From WTGJ01 sp965237765 (GTDB taxonomy: Bacteria; Chloroflexota; Anaerolineae; Aggregatilineales; Phototrophicaceae): a stretch of 64,000 bases of DNA. Below, piece by piece: positions 16,224 through 24,952 of this stretch; position 1 is the first letter of the stretch; each line of letters opens with the position of its first letter. The translations under genes were made by a program, and so were the position numbers. The notes under the pieces are model-generated. The model was given only the letters and a program-made list of their open reading frames with translations. It was not told where the DNA came from and made no database searches. Location of the stretch: the NCBI GenBank assembly GCA_965237765.1, contig OZ250157.1, forward strand, positions 1,550,001-1,614,000, in the 5' to 3' direction.

Positions 16224-16769
16224 ATGACCGAAACCTGGTGGGTGGCATCGGCCAATCCGGTGAAGGCGCACGCGGTCGAGCTGGCCCTGCGCCGCCTCTA
16301 TCCCGCGCGGGTTGCCGAAATCCGGCCCCTGCCGTTGCCCTCCGGAGTGGCCGCGCAACCGATCGGCGAAGTAGAGACGCGCCGCGGCGCTTACACCCGA
16401 GCGGCGGCCGCCCACCGTCGAGAAACGAAGGGAGACGGCTGGGTGGGGTTGGAGGGCGGCGTCGCCGAAATCGACGGCGCGCTATATGGAATTGCTTGGG
16501 CGGCGGTGGGCGCCCGCTTGCGCGGCCGTTTTCACATCAGCCTGGCGCGCTCGGCTAGCTTCCCCTTGCCGCACGAAGTCGCGGAGCGAGTGCGCGGCGG
16601 GGAAGAGCTGGGTCATGCGGACGATGCTGTCTTCGGCGCCACGAATTCGAAGCAGGCAGGCGGCGCGGTCGGGCTGCTGAGCGGCGGCGCGCTCGAGCGG
16701 GCCGAGCTGTATGCGATGGCGGTCTTGTTGGCGCTATTGCCCTTTCGGAACCCGCAACTGACCTGGTAA
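16224..16769 (+). CDS. yjjX: Inosine/xanthosine triphosphatase, YjjX family
   Basis: A 181-residue house-cleaning NTPase of the DUF84 family, which hydrolyses non-canonical purine nucleotides such as ITP and XTP. Typical features are the start WWVASANPVKAHAVELAL, the acidic GWVGLEGGVAEIDGALYGIAWA, and GHADDAVFGATNSKQAGGAVGLLSGG towards the end. Length fits the family (about 170-180). It stands alone between convergent and divergent neighbours, so nothing in the context refines its role. Confidence 0.88.
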   Translation: MTETWWVASANPVKAHAVELALRRLYPARVAEIRPLPLPSGVAAQPIGEVETRRGAYTRAAAAHRRETKGDGWVGLEGGVAEIDGALYGIAWAAVGARLRGRFHISLARSASFPLPHEVAERVRGGEELGHADDAVFGATNSKQAGGAVGLLSGGALERAELYAMAVLLALLPFRNPQLTW

Positions 16770-16798
16770 GAAGGCGGCGCTTTCAGAAAACGGTTTCG

Positions 16799-17545
16799 CT
16801 ATTCGTCCTCTTCCCCTGACAAAAGTTCGAAAGTGACCGACAGTTCCACCCGCACGCTGAGTTGCCCCGCTTCGATCGGGCCGCCACCACCACTGCCGAT
16901 GTCGGCGTCCGCCATAGCCAGCGCTTCCAAACGAACGCTACCATAATTAGCTCTTGAAAATTCAGAGATGTGGAGGGGTTCGCCGACGGTATTGCCAAAG
17001 AGCACTGCCAGGTTGGCGGCGCGCGCTTTCGCATCGGCGGCGGCGCGGGCGCGGGCCTGTTCTTCCAGCGCGTCCGTATCGGCGATGCCGTATTGGAGGC
17101 CATAGATGTTGTTGGCGCCGGCCTGGACGCTGGCGTCAATCACATCCGCCACGCGCTCGATATCGCGAATTATGAGGCGGAAGGCGTTGCTCAGGCGGTA
17201 GAAGCGTTGCGGCTCTTCGCCATAATCTGTGTAGCGTTCGTCGACCCAGAGCGAGAGGCCGCTCGTTTGGATGTCTTCGCTGGCGATATCGAGCGCGAGC
17301 ACGGCGTCACGGATGGCGTAGAGCGTCGTGCTGGTTTGTTCGAAAGCGTGATTCAGGTCTTCATCGGCGATTTCATAGCCGATTTCAATGTACGCGATAT
17401 CAGGCGCGCCGAAGGCCGTGCCGCTGCCATTCACCTGGATGGTATTTTGGGGGAAGGCGCCATCTTGCGCGGCGAGCGGCAGGGCCGCCAGGAGCAAGGT
17501 TATGAGCAGTAGGGCATGAATCATGGCTGAGCGCCGAAGGGACAT
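16799..17545 (-). CDS. SIMPL domain (DUF541) exported protein
   Basis: A 248-residue exported protein. The ATG at 17545 is preceded by GAGGAGGT at a good distance and begins a standard signal peptide (MSLRRSAMIHALLLITLLLAALPLAAQ); the earlier in-frame ATG at 17590 would bury it. The mature part has the SIMPL pattern: TIQVNGSGTAFGAPDIAYIEIGYE, a middle with YRLSNAFRLIIRDIERVADVID, and ARAAADAKARAANLAVLFG, ending with ELSVTFEL. Members such as YggE are linked to oxidative-stress protection and BP26 forms channel-like multimers, but the biochemical role is unclear. Confidence 0.85.
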   Translation of the reverse strand: MSLRRSAMIHALLLITLLLAALPLAAQDGAFPQNTIQVNGSGTAFGAPDIAYIEIGYEIADEDLNHAFEQTSTTLYAIRDAVLALDIASEDIQTSGLSLWVDERYTDYGEEPQRFYRLSNAFRLIIRDIERVADVIDASVQAGANNIYGLQYGIADTDALEEQARARAAADAKARAANLAVLFGNTVGEPLHISEFSRANYGSVRLEALAMADADIGSGGGGPIEAGQLSVRVELSVTFELLSGEEDE

Positions 17546-17702
17546 TGTCCACCTCCTCATTTGCGGGGCCATTTTAGGGTGGAATGGCAAGTTGGCAAGT
17601 GGTGGCGGCTCATCTAACAGGGAATTAACGTTTGGCCAGCCCGTCGGGTGCTATCATCAGGTAGCGGTATGCTGTTGCGTAGGCTGAAATGAAGGAGGGC
17701 GC

Positions 17703-18149
17703 ATGACAGCGCGGCGCGGCACCACCTCACCAACGCCCGAATTGCGCGTGCATGGCGTGGCCATCTGGCGCAGCAACCCGCGCTTCCGCCCGCCGACGGA
17801 TGTCTACGAGCGCGCGGATACGCTCTGCGTACGGGTGGAGGTCGGCGGCATGCGGCGGGAGGATTTTCACATCGTACTGGATGCGGAGCGGCTCACCATC
17901 CAGGGGCGGCGGGAACGGCAGGAGGAGCGCGGCGCGGCCTACCATCAGGTCGAAGTGGGTTATGGCGATTTCGAGGTGGTGGTGCGTGTGCCATTTGCCA
18001 TCCGTTCGGAAGCGGTGCGCGCCGCTTATGAGGAGGGCATGCTCATCGTCGAATTGCCGCAGCGGCGCGAGGATGAGCGCACCGTGATCCAGGTGCCCAT
18101 CGAGGCGCGCGGCAATAAGAGCCATATTGCGGAAAGCGAAGAGGCATGA
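17703..18149 (+). CDS. Hsp20 family small heat shock protein
   Basis: A 148-residue alpha-crystallin-domain chaperone. The domain spans about residues 33-128: PPTDVYERADTLCVRVEVGGMRREDFHIVLDAERLTIQGRR, then GDFEVVVRVPFAI and AAYEEGMLIVELPQR. The C-terminal I-x-I/V-type anchor appears as VIQVPI. The AAGGAGG-like site before 17703 supports this start. Its stop overlaps the lon start by four bases (ATGA), so the chaperone and the protease are translationally coupled. This is a sensible quality-control pair. Confidence 0.92.
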   Translation: MTARRGTTSPTPELRVHGVAIWRSNPRFRPPTDVYERADTLCVRVEVGGMRREDFHIVLDAERLTIQGRRERQEERGAAYHQVEVGYGDFEVVVRVPFAIRSEAVRAAYEEGMLIVELPQRREDERTVIQVPIEARGNKSHIAESEEA

Positions 18150-20758
18150 GCGAAGCCAAGCCCAAACGACGCAGCCGGAAACGCGCGCCGAAAGAGAGCG
18201 CCTCCGAAACACGCGCTCCTGAGGACGCCGCTCCTGAGGAAACCGCTCCTGTGGAGCAGGGCGAGGAGGTCGCTCCTGCGGAGCGCGAGCAAGCCGCGCC
18301 CACGACCGAGCTGAATGTGCGTATACAAAATGGGGGCGGGGCGACCGCCAGTATCGTTGAGGAGCGGGCTGCGCCCGATTTTCCGAGCGAGCTGCCAATT
18401 TTGCCTTTGCGCGGCCTGGTCGTTTACCCGCAGACGGCCATCCCGCTCACCGTCGGGCAGTCGCGCAGCATCCGCCTGGTGGATGACGCGATCGATGGCA
18501 AGCGGCTGGTCGGCCTGGTGGCCTCGCATGACCCGAAGCAGGAAGCGCCCGGCCCGGAGGAGGTCTATCGCGTGGGGACGGTGGCGGCGATCCACCGCCT
18601 CTTCCGCGCGCCCGATGGCACGATACGCCTGCTGGTCCAGGGCTTAAACCGCATCCGCCTCGAAGAATTTACCGAAACTGAGCCTTACCTCAAGGCGCGC
18701 ATCTTCTTGGACCCCGAAGACCGCGAAGAGAACGTGGAGCTGGAAGCGCATACGCGCACCATCGTCGATCTCTTCTCGCGCATGGCCGAGCTCGTGCCCA
18801 GCATGCCGAGCGAGTTGGTCAACGCCACGCTGAACGTGGAAGACCCGCTGCAGCTCGTCTATGCTGTCGCCACCTATATGCGCATCGAGATCAGCGACGC
18901 GCAACAGGTGCTGGAAATTGACGATGTGCAGGAGAAGCTGCGCCGCGTCATCGCTTTGCTCGGCAAAGAGCTGGAGGTGCTCGAGCTGGGGCGCAAGATC
19001 CAATCCGACGCGCACTCGGAGATGGAGAAGACGCAGAAGGATTACTTCCTGCGCGAGCAGATGAAGGCCATCCAGCGCGAGCTGGGCGAAGGCGATGCGC
19101 AGACGGTGGAGATCGAGGAATTCCGCGAGAAGATCGAAGCGGCGAAGATGCCCGAAGAGGCGGAAAAAGAAGCTCGGCGGGAGCTGGATCGGCTGGCGCG
19201 CTTGCCCACCGCCGCGGCCGAATATGGCGTCATCCGCACCTATTTGGATTGGATGACGAGCCTGCCCTGGGCGCTGCGCAGCGAAGACCAACTCGATCTG
19301 GCGCGCGCGCGCCAGATCCTCGAGGAAGATCATTACGGGCTCAAGGATGTGAAAGAGCGCATCCTCGAATTCCTGGCAGTGCGCAAGTTGCGGGCGGAGC
19401 GGGCGGAGCTCCTCGCCGGGCAAGACGAGGGGCGGGATCACATCCGCCGCGAGCGCGAGGGGGCGATCCTCTGCTTCGTCGGGCCGCCGGGCGTGGGTAA
19501 GACTTCGCTCGGGGCGAGCATCGCGCGGGCCCTGGGGCGGCGCTTCATCCGCATGAGCCTGGGCGGGATCCGCGACGAGAGCGAGATTCGCGGTTTTCGC
19601 CGCACCTATATCGGCGCGCTGCCCGGGCGCATCATCCAGACCATCCGCCGCATCGAAACGCGCAATCCGGTCCTCATGCTGGACGAGATCGACAAGCTCG
19701 GGCGCGATTTCCGCGGCGACCCGGCCTCCGCTTTGCTCGAGGTGCTCGACCCGGAGCAGAACCACGAATTTCGCGACCATTATCTCGATGTCGCCTTCGA
19801 TCTGAGCGAGGCGCTCTTCATCACCACGGCGAACGAAGTGAGCACGATCCCCTCGCCGCTGCTGGACCGCATGGAGCTCATCGCGCTCAGCGGCTATACC
19901 GAACAAGAGAAGCGGGCGATCGCCGAGCAATACCTGGTGCCGCGGCAGCTGCGCGAGAACGGGTTATTGGCGGGAGAACTGTGCTTCACAGAAGAAGCGC
20001 TGCAGAAGATCGTGCGCGATTACACGCGCGAGGCGGGCGTGCGCGAATTGGAGCGGCGCATCGGCCAGGCGGCGCGCAAGGTCGCTATGAAAATCGCTGG
20101 CGATGCGACGGAAAATGGCGCGCGCGCGACCGTGACGGTGGATGTCGAGCGCATCGCGGAATTGTTGAAGCGGCCGCCTTTTGGCTACCGCAGCGAGCTG
20201 GCGGACCGCACCGATAAGCCGGGTGTGGCGACAGGGCTCGCGTATACGGCCGTGGGCGGCGATGTGCTCTTCGTGGAAGCGACGAGCATGCCGGGCAAGG
20301 GCAATTTCCAGCTGACCGGGCAGCTGGGCGATGTGATGAAAGAGAGCGCGCAGGCGGCGCTGAGTTACGTGCGCACGCAGGCGGATGAGCTGGGCGTGGA
20401 GGCGGGCTACTTCGAGGGGCACGACATTCACCTGCATGTGCCGGCAGGGGCGGTGCCCAAGGACGGCCCGTCGGCGGGCGTAACGATGGCCGCGGCGCTG
20501 GCTTCGTTGCTCACCCAGCGGCCGACGCGCGCGAATGTGGCGATGACGGGCGAGATCACGCTGCGCGGGCAGGTGCTGCCGGTGGGCGGGATTGTGGATA
20601 AGGTGCTGGCCGCGCACCGACTCGGTGCGGATACGGTGCTGCTGCCGCAGAAGAACGAAGGGGACCTGGAGGACTTGCCGGCCGAGGTGCGGGAAGCGAT
20701 GCATTTCGTTTTCGCCACGGAGGTCGACGATGTGCTGCGGGCGGCGCTGGTGGGGTGA
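18146..20758 (+). CDS. lon: ATP-dependent protease Lon
   Basis: An 870-residue LonA protease. Domains in order: a low-complexity N-terminal extension of about 80 residues, the substrate-binding LON domain (LPILPLRGLVVYPQ from about residue 82), a coiled coil, the AAA+ module with P-loop GPPGVGKT at 446-453 and Walker B VLMLDEIDKLG, and the protease domain with catalytic Ser776 in PKDGPSAG and Lys819 in GIVDKVL. All essential residues are present. The extension contains four imperfect copies of a GCTCCTGNGGA element (18214-18284) and is not seen in standard Lon proteins. It is cotranscribed with hsp20. Confidence 0.96.
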   Translation: MSEAKPKRRSRKRAPKESASETRAPEDAAPEETAPVEQGEEVAPAEREQAAPTTELNVRIQNGGGATASIVEERAAPDFPSELPILPLRGLVVYPQTAIPLTVGQSRSIRLVDDAIDGKRLVGLVASHDPKQEAPGPEEVYRVGTVAAIHRLFRAPDGTIRLLVQGLNRIRLEEFTETEPYLKARIFLDPEDREENVELEAHTRTIVDLFSRMAELVPSMPSELVNATLNVEDPLQLVYAVATYMRIEISDAQQVLEIDDVQEKLRRVIALLGKELEVLELGRKIQSDAHSEMEKTQKDYFLREQMKAIQRELGEGDAQTVEIEEFREKIEAAKMPEEAEKEARRELDRLARLPTAAAEYGVIRTYLDWMTSLPWALRSEDQLDLARARQILEEDHYGLKDVKERILEFLAVRKLRAERAELLAGQDEGRDHIRREREGAILCFVGPPGVGKTSLGASIARALGRRFIRMSLGGIRDESEIRGFRRTYIGALPGRIIQTIRRIETRNPVLMLDEIDKLGRDFRGDPASALLEVLDPEQNHEFRDHYLDVAFDLSEALFITTANEVSTIPSPLLDRMELIALSGYTEQEKRAIAEQYLVPRQLRENGLLAGELCFTEEALQKIVRDYTREAGVRELERRIGQAARKVAMKIAGDATENGARATVTVDVERIAELLKRPPFGYRSELADRTDKPGVATGLAYTAVGGDVLFVEATSMPGKGNFQLTGQLGDVMKESAQAALSYVRTQADELGVEAGYFEGHDIHLHVPAGAVPKDGPSAGVTMAAALASLLTQRPTRANVAMTGEITLRGQVLPVGGIVDKVLAAHRLGADTVLLPQKNEGDLEDLPAEVREAMHFVFATEVDDVLRAALVG
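18214..18284. repeat. Short palindromic repeats inside the lon 5' end
   Basis: GCTCCTGNGGA occurs at 18214, 18230, 18245 and 18272. Two copies are perfect hairpins, GCTCC-TGT-GGAGC (18245-18257) and GCTCC-TGC-GGAGC (18272-18284). They encode the A-P-x-E-rich part of the Lon N-terminal extension, so the extension seems to have grown by duplication or insertion of a small palindromic element. Confidence 0.7.
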
Positions 20759-20805
20759 GGGGGTATCGAGAGTATAGAATTACTGTTCCTCCGCGTGTGT
20801 CAAAG

Positions 20806-21696
20806 TTAGTTTGATTTCTTTTCTTCTTCACAGTTATCAGGGAAGTCAGGACGGCATGCTTCGTATAGTGAAGGCCATTCTCTAATTAACCAGAATATAT
20901 CTTGAGAGCGGAGAAGTCGTAGTTCGTAACAACCGTCAGTGCCTGGTTGGCTTGGAAGACCAATAACTGTGTATTTTTTCAAAACTTCATTAAATAGCAG
21001 GATATTTGCAGTGGCTAGTAAGAATAATGCAATTGTAATTTGCGGATCATGCCCTTGATCTTGAAAATACTGTCTAACACTTTTACGCTTAGACATCGTC
21101 CCAGGGTGAGTGTATTCATGACGAAGAACAGTAGCAACACCAGCTACATTAGTTGCAGTGAAAGTTTCTGATAATCCTATTTGCTCCACTAAAAGATCCA
21201 CCAACATAGACTTGCTGATTAACTGATTCAGCACAAAGCAGGTTCGGAATTCAACTTTCTCATGTGCGGCATTCCACCTAGATTCAAGCACCTTAGCTGC
21301 TTGTAAAAGAAATTCATCTGTGTATAAACGACCGTGATAAGATCTTAAAGCACGTATCATATGAAGTGTTGCATATCCCCAATGATTTTCCATCTCCATA
21401 ATTTTTCCCCATGTTTCTAGAAGTTTTGTGAATTCGTGATCTTTTAAATCGAATTTGAATGAATATGTGTTTGGAATCCCAAAGTCTCTATTAGATAGGC
21501 TCACCCGGTGGTAAAGACGTGCGCGATGTCCACGTCCAACTTCAAGGAATACATTAATCTCTTTTGCGATTTTTTGAGACATGATGTGAAGTAAAGACAT
21601 CATCCAATCTACCCAAGCGGCTAGGCTACTCGGATATGAAATCTCAACATTCTTTTCAAGTTGATATATGGGAAGTGCTTGTGAACCTAAATCCAC
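20806..21696 (-). CDS. ApeA-like HEPN protein, C-terminal part of a split gene
   Basis: An AT-rich, 296-residue reading frame with a GTG start at 21696 that overlaps the stop of the next gene (TAGTG). Its C-terminal half is helical and contains LRHEYTHPG, an R-x4-H motif as in HEPN ribonucleases, about residue 190. In its own frame the sequence stays open 53 codons upstream of the GTG (to about 21855), reading SFQFWELFGFEKQSEILVDL just before it. This suggests that it and the next frame were once one protein of about 500 residues, the usual length of ApeA-type abortive-infection proteins (N-terminal ApeA domain plus HEPN). The family assignment is by pattern and moderate at best. Confidence 0.5.
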   Translation of the reverse strand: MDLGSQALPIYQLEKNVEISYPSSLAAWVDWMMSLLHIMSQKIAKEINVFLEVGRGHRARLYHRVSLSNRDFGIPNTYSFKFDLKDHEFTKLLETWGKIMEMENHWGYATLHMIRALRSYHGRLYTDEFLLQAAKVLESRWNAAHEKVEFRTCFVLNQLISKSMLVDLLVEQIGLSETFTATNVAGVATVLRHEYTHPGTMSKRKSVRQYFQDQGHDPQITIALFLLATANILLFNEVLKKYTVIGLPSQPGTDGCYELRLLRSQDIFWLIREWPSLYEACRPDFPDNCEEEKKSN

Positions 21697-22304
21697 TAAT
21701 ATCTCTGATTGTTTCTCAAAACCAAAAAGTTCCCAAAATTGAAAGGATTTCCAAAGGTGATAGAAATGTTTGTATTCTGATATGCTCCTTGTAGGCGCCT
21801 TATATCCGAATCGCCTGTTTCGTACTCCTTCGATTGAATCATGTTTTTTAGAAAGTCAATTTGAATTGCGAATTTATTCCATTTCGCTTCATCGATTTTG
21901 CTCAAATGGATTCCATGTATTATCCAGATCAGGTAAAGCTTCAACACATGGTATTCATTCAGTTCACTAGTAGGTTCGGGTGAAGTGGGTTGAGTAATAT
22001 AACCATAGGCTGTGACTTGTTGATCTGAGTTATCACTTTCTCTTCGAATTAGACCAGTCCATAGAATGGGAGTATGTTTCATATAGAGTAGTGTGAAATC
22101 TGAATATACGTTTTGATTGGTTAACAAGTGAACATTGCACCCATTCTCGTCGTGTTGAATCACACCAGAGAAGCAAAATTTTGCTCGTTGATCATCTATT
22201 CCTTCGTAATCTACACATTTCCACCATCCACTTGCCCCATCCCACTCCGGCTCGAGGCCCAGGTTGCTCTCCCACGGTCCTGCGCGCTGCGTTTGTCCCG
22301 CCAT
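21696..22304 (-). CDS. ApeA-like N-terminal domain, first part of a split gene
   Basis: A 202-residue AT-rich frame. I chose the ATG at 22304 because GAGGA stands 8 bases upstream; the TTG at 22319 is less likely. The sequence has a beta-rich start (GASGWWKCVDYEGIDDQRAKFCFSGVIQHDENG) and a helical segment HVLKLYLIWIIHGIHLSKIDEAKWNKFAIQI that resembles the middle of ApeA N-terminal domains. The frame stops at 21696 while the other frame of the downstream gene has already been open for about 160 bases. It could be a frameshifted gene, a sequencing error, or a real two-gene system. Base composition differs sharply from lon upstream, a sign of transfer. Confidence 0.5.
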   Translation of the reverse strand: MAGQTQRAGPWESNLGLEPEWDGASGWWKCVDYEGIDDQRAKFCFSGVIQHDENGCNVHLLTNQNVYSDFTLLYMKHTPILWTGLIRRESDNSDQQVTAYGYITQPTSPEPTSELNEYHVLKLYLIWIIHGIHLSKIDEAKWNKFAIQIDFLKNMIQSKEYETGDSDIRRLQGAYQNTNISITFGNPFNFGNFLVLRNNQRY

Positions 22305-22407
22305 TGTCTGTTTCCTCAATATCCCGCAGTAGTATAGTCCGGCCGTTGCCCCCGCCCCCCGAATCCACTACAATCTGCCGCATCGCACGATCCACACGAA
22401 AGTCCCC

Positions 22408-24210
22408 ATGACTCCCCGAAAAAACGACATGCAGTGGTTCCGGATGGACCTCCACCTGCACACACCCGCATCTGACGACTACCAACAACCGGCTGCCAGC
22501 TATCTCGACATCCTGCGCAAAGCCGAATTCCGCAGTCTCGATATCATCGCCTTCACCGACCACAACACGGTGCGCGGCTACGCAAATATGCTGCGCGAGG
22601 TCGAGCAGCTGCTCTACCTGGAGCGCCTCGGCCGCCTGGAGGCGGATGAAGCGCGCCAACTCGCCGAATACCAGCGCCTGAGTGACGCGCTGATGGTCCT
22701 GCCCGGCTTCGAATTCACGGCCACCTTCGGCTTCCATGTGCTGGGCGTCTTCGCGCCGGGCACGACCGTAAGCTACCTGGAGCACCTGCTGCTCAGCCTC
22801 AACGTGCCGCCGGGGGCGCTGGCGAAGGGGTCTTCGGTCGTGGGCGCCTCGGCCGAAGTGCTGACGGCCTACCGCACGATCCACGAGGCGGGGGGCATCT
22901 GCATCGCGGCGCACGTGAATTCCGCCCATGGCGTGGCCATGCGCGGGCAGGAATTCGGCGCGCTGGGCGGGCAGACGCGCATCGCCTACACGCAGGATCA
23001 CCACCTGCACGCGCTGGAAGCCACCGATATGGGTCGACAAGGGCGCTTGAGCACGCAGCGCTTCTTCGATGGCACCAAGCCCGAATACCCGCGCCGCATG
23101 CGCATCATCCAGGGCTCGGACGCGCACCGCATCAACGCCGAGGAGAACGGCAGCAAGCGCGCCAACCTCGGTGTCGGTGACCGCGTGACGGAAGTGGCGC
23201 TACGCGAGCGCAGCTTCGAGGCGCTGCTGGCGCTCTTCAACAGCAACGACTTCACCCGTTCGCGCCCCTTCCAGGGTGACCAACAGCCCTACGACCCCAT
23301 CCAGGCCGCGCGCGAGCGGGGCGCGACGCTGGTAACCGCTTTTCACGATTCCGTCGCCAAGACAGGCGGCAAGCGCCAGCGCATTATCCACGATGTCTGC
23401 GCGCTGGCGAATACGAATGGCGGGCAAATCTTCGTCGGCCTGAGCGCGGATGCGGCGCAGCGGCCGCGCGGTGTGCAACAGGTGGAACAGGTTCTGGGCG
23501 AATTGCGCGCAGAAGTCGCCAACGTCATCATGCCCGCGCTGGAAGTTGAGCTGGATATCCTGGAGACGAAGGGCAAGCGCATCATCCGCATCCGCGTCCC
23601 GCGCGGCGAAGATCGGCCCTACGCCATCGAACAGAACCAGTTTTACATCCGCAATGAATCGGAGACGAATCTGGCGGTGCGCGATGAGATCGTGAGCCTG
23701 GTGCGCGGCAACGAAGACGCGGGGAAGGCTGACGAAGCGCCACCCGCGCCCATGCCAGCAATCGCGCCCGCGCCGCGCGCCAGAACAGCCCCGCGTCCGG
23801 CTACCACCCCGCCCAAAAGCGAGCGCGACCCCAGCACCCCGCGTACTGGCGTGGAAATCGTCGGCAGCGAGCAGCGCGGCGGCAGCCAGCGTTTCATCAT
23901 GCGCGATTTGCGCAACGGCAGCATGGTGAAGAATGTTACGGTATCCTCAGCGCGGAAGTTGTGGCTCTACGCGATCCAGCAGCGGCTGAACCAGCCGGTG
24001 GCGGCCAGTGATGTGCAATGGCAGGGCGATAAGGGCCTGGTGAAGAAGCGGCACGATAAGCAGGGCAATGTGCGCTATGATCTGGCGCTGCGAGGCGCCG
24101 GCCAATTGCGCGTGTTCTATGGCGTTTCGGAAAGCGGAATGAGCGGCGATTGGCAGCAATTCCTGACGCCGGAGGGCGAAGAGGGCGAATCGTCGGAGTC
24201 TGGCGACTGA
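22408..24210 (+). CDS. PHP-AlbA_2 (Schlafen-type) fusion protein
   Basis: A 600-residue multidomain protein. Residues 8-270 are a PHP-type metallo-phosphoesterase: RMDLHLHTPASDD, DIIAFTDHNTVRGY, GFEFTATFGFHVLGVF, AAHVNSAHG and GSDAHRI carry the metal-binding histidines and aspartates. Residues about 300-430 are an AlbA_2/Schlafen-like domain (FHDSVAKTGGKRQRIIHDVCALANTNGGQIFVGL, then IRIRVPRGEDRPYAIEQNQFYIRNESET). After a proline/alanine-rich linker, residues 480-600 form a third, unassigned domain. The combination suggests a nucleic-acid-directed phosphoesterase. Placed beside an ApeA-like gene and two DNA methyltransferases, it may be part of a defence island, but housekeeping roles are not excluded. 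Confidence 0.75.
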   Translation: MTPRKNDMQWFRMDLHLHTPASDDYQQPAASYLDILRKAEFRSLDIIAFTDHNTVRGYANMLREVEQLLYLERLGRLEADEARQLAEYQRLSDALMVLPGFEFTATFGFHVLGVFAPGTTVSYLEHLLLSLNVPPGALAKGSSVVGASAEVLTAYRTIHEAGGICIAAHVNSAHGVAMRGQEFGALGGQTRIAYTQDHHLHALEATDMGRQGRLSTQRFFDGTKPEYPRRMRIIQGSDAHRINAEENGSKRANLGVGDRVTEVALRERSFEALLALFNSNDFTRSRPFQGDQQPYDPIQAARERGATLVTAFHDSVAKTGGKRQRIIHDVCALANTNGGQIFVGLSADAAQRPRGVQQVEQVLGELRAEVANVIMPALEVELDILETKGKRIIRIRVPRGEDRPYAIEQNQFYIRNESETNLAVRDEIVSLVRGNEDAGKADEAPPAPMPAIAPAPRARTAPRPATTPPKSERDPSTPRTGVEIVGSEQRGGSQRFIMRDLRNGSMVKNVTVSSARKLWLYAIQQRLNQPVAASDVQWQGDKGLVKKRHDKQGNVRYDLALRGAGQLRVFYGVSESGMSGDWQQFLTPEGEEGESSESGD

Positions 24211-24219
24211 GGCTGGCGG

Positions 24220-24420
24220 ATGTTGGAATGCGTCTTGCTCTTTATGCTGTTGGGGCAGGCGCTGATCATCTGGTGGGGCGTGCGTTTGGCCCAGCGCAAG
24301 GGGCGTGATCCCCTTCTCGGCGCCCTGCTGACCTTTTTCCTCGGGCTGATTGGCATTGGCATCCTTTACCTCCTCGCCGATCATTCGTTTAAGGAAAAAG
24401 AAACGATCTGGCGGGATTGA
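24220..24420 (+). CDS. Small two-helix membrane protein
   Basis: A 66-residue protein with two transmembrane segments (ECVLLFMLLGQALIIWWGVRLA and LLGALLTFFLGLIGIGILYLLA) joined by a short basic loop, QRKGRDP, and ending in a charged tail. It follows the PHP-AlbA gene by 9 bases and is probably cotranscribed with it. The sequence has coding-like composition and good helix design, but I know no family for it. It might anchor or regulate the upstream protein. Confidence 0.55.
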   Translation: MLECVLLFMLLGQALIIWWGVRLAQRKGRDPLLGALLTFFLGLIGIGILYLLADHSFKEKETIWRD

Positions 24421-24430
24421 GGAGCGGAAT

Positions 24431-24952
24431 TCAGGAGCCCGTCAACAGGCTGCGCAGCAAGATGCCCAGGAGCAACGTGAAACCCCAGATGTAGCTGCCC
24501 ATGGCCGGACGCTTCTGGGCGGTGATTTCCACAAAGGCAAAGAAAGGCAAAGCCAGCAGCGCGCCGAAGCCGTAAATGATGTGCACGTCTTCGGCGGGGC
24601 GGCCACCGCTGAACCATAGCGCCGCGCCGAGCAGGCCCTCGACCGCCAACAGGAGCACGATGGCGTAGGTCAGGCGGCGGTACCAGGGACGCACATCGCC
24701 GCGGCGCAGCAAGCCGATATAGGAGCCGACGAGAGCCATGACCAGGGCGATGCCGAGCGCCAGGCGGCTCAGTTCGCGGTGCAGCGCGCGCAATAGGGCG
24801 TACGCGGAAGCACCGGCGGCTGCGCGCTCCAGCAGCACGATGGCGATGAAGGCGCAGGTGGCGAGCAACGCCGCGATGTCATAGCGATTCGGCGCGAGGA
24901 AGAAGCGAATTCGCGGCGCGGGCCGGCCGCGGCGGCGGCGTTCGTCACTCAC
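24431..24952 (-). CDS. Conserved membrane protein, 173 aa
   Basis: A 173-residue protein with five or so hydrophobic segments after a very basic start (SDERRRRGRPAPRIRFFLAPNRYD). Histidines in the second and fourth helices (LHRELSRLALGIALVMALVGSYIG and DVHIIYGFGALLALPF) are arranged as in small heme- or quinone-associated membrane proteins. This is only a suggestion. The GTG start at 24952 overlaps the stop of the preceding gene (GTGA), so it is the third gene of an operon that begins with the CcrM-like methyltransferase. Confidence 0.6.
   Translation of the reverse strand: MSDERRRRGRPAPRIRFFLAPNRYDIAALLATCAFIAIVLLERAAAGASAYALLRALHRELSRLALGIALVMALVGSYIGLLRRGDVRPWYRRLTYAIVLLLAVEGLLGAALWFSGGRPAEDVHIIYGFGALLALPFFAFVEITAQKRPAMGSYIWGFTLLLGILLRSLLTGS

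Noticed and set aside
18644..20704. Minus-strand frames of 428 and 246 codons opposite lon
   Set aside because: Lon is unmistakable on the plus strand. The opposite frames are shadow ORFs without motifs or ribosome-binding sites.
21770..22411. Plus-strand frames of 66-76 codons opposite the ApeA-like first part
   Set aside because: No start signals or motifs; they lie antisense to a frame with a good signal and recognisable features.
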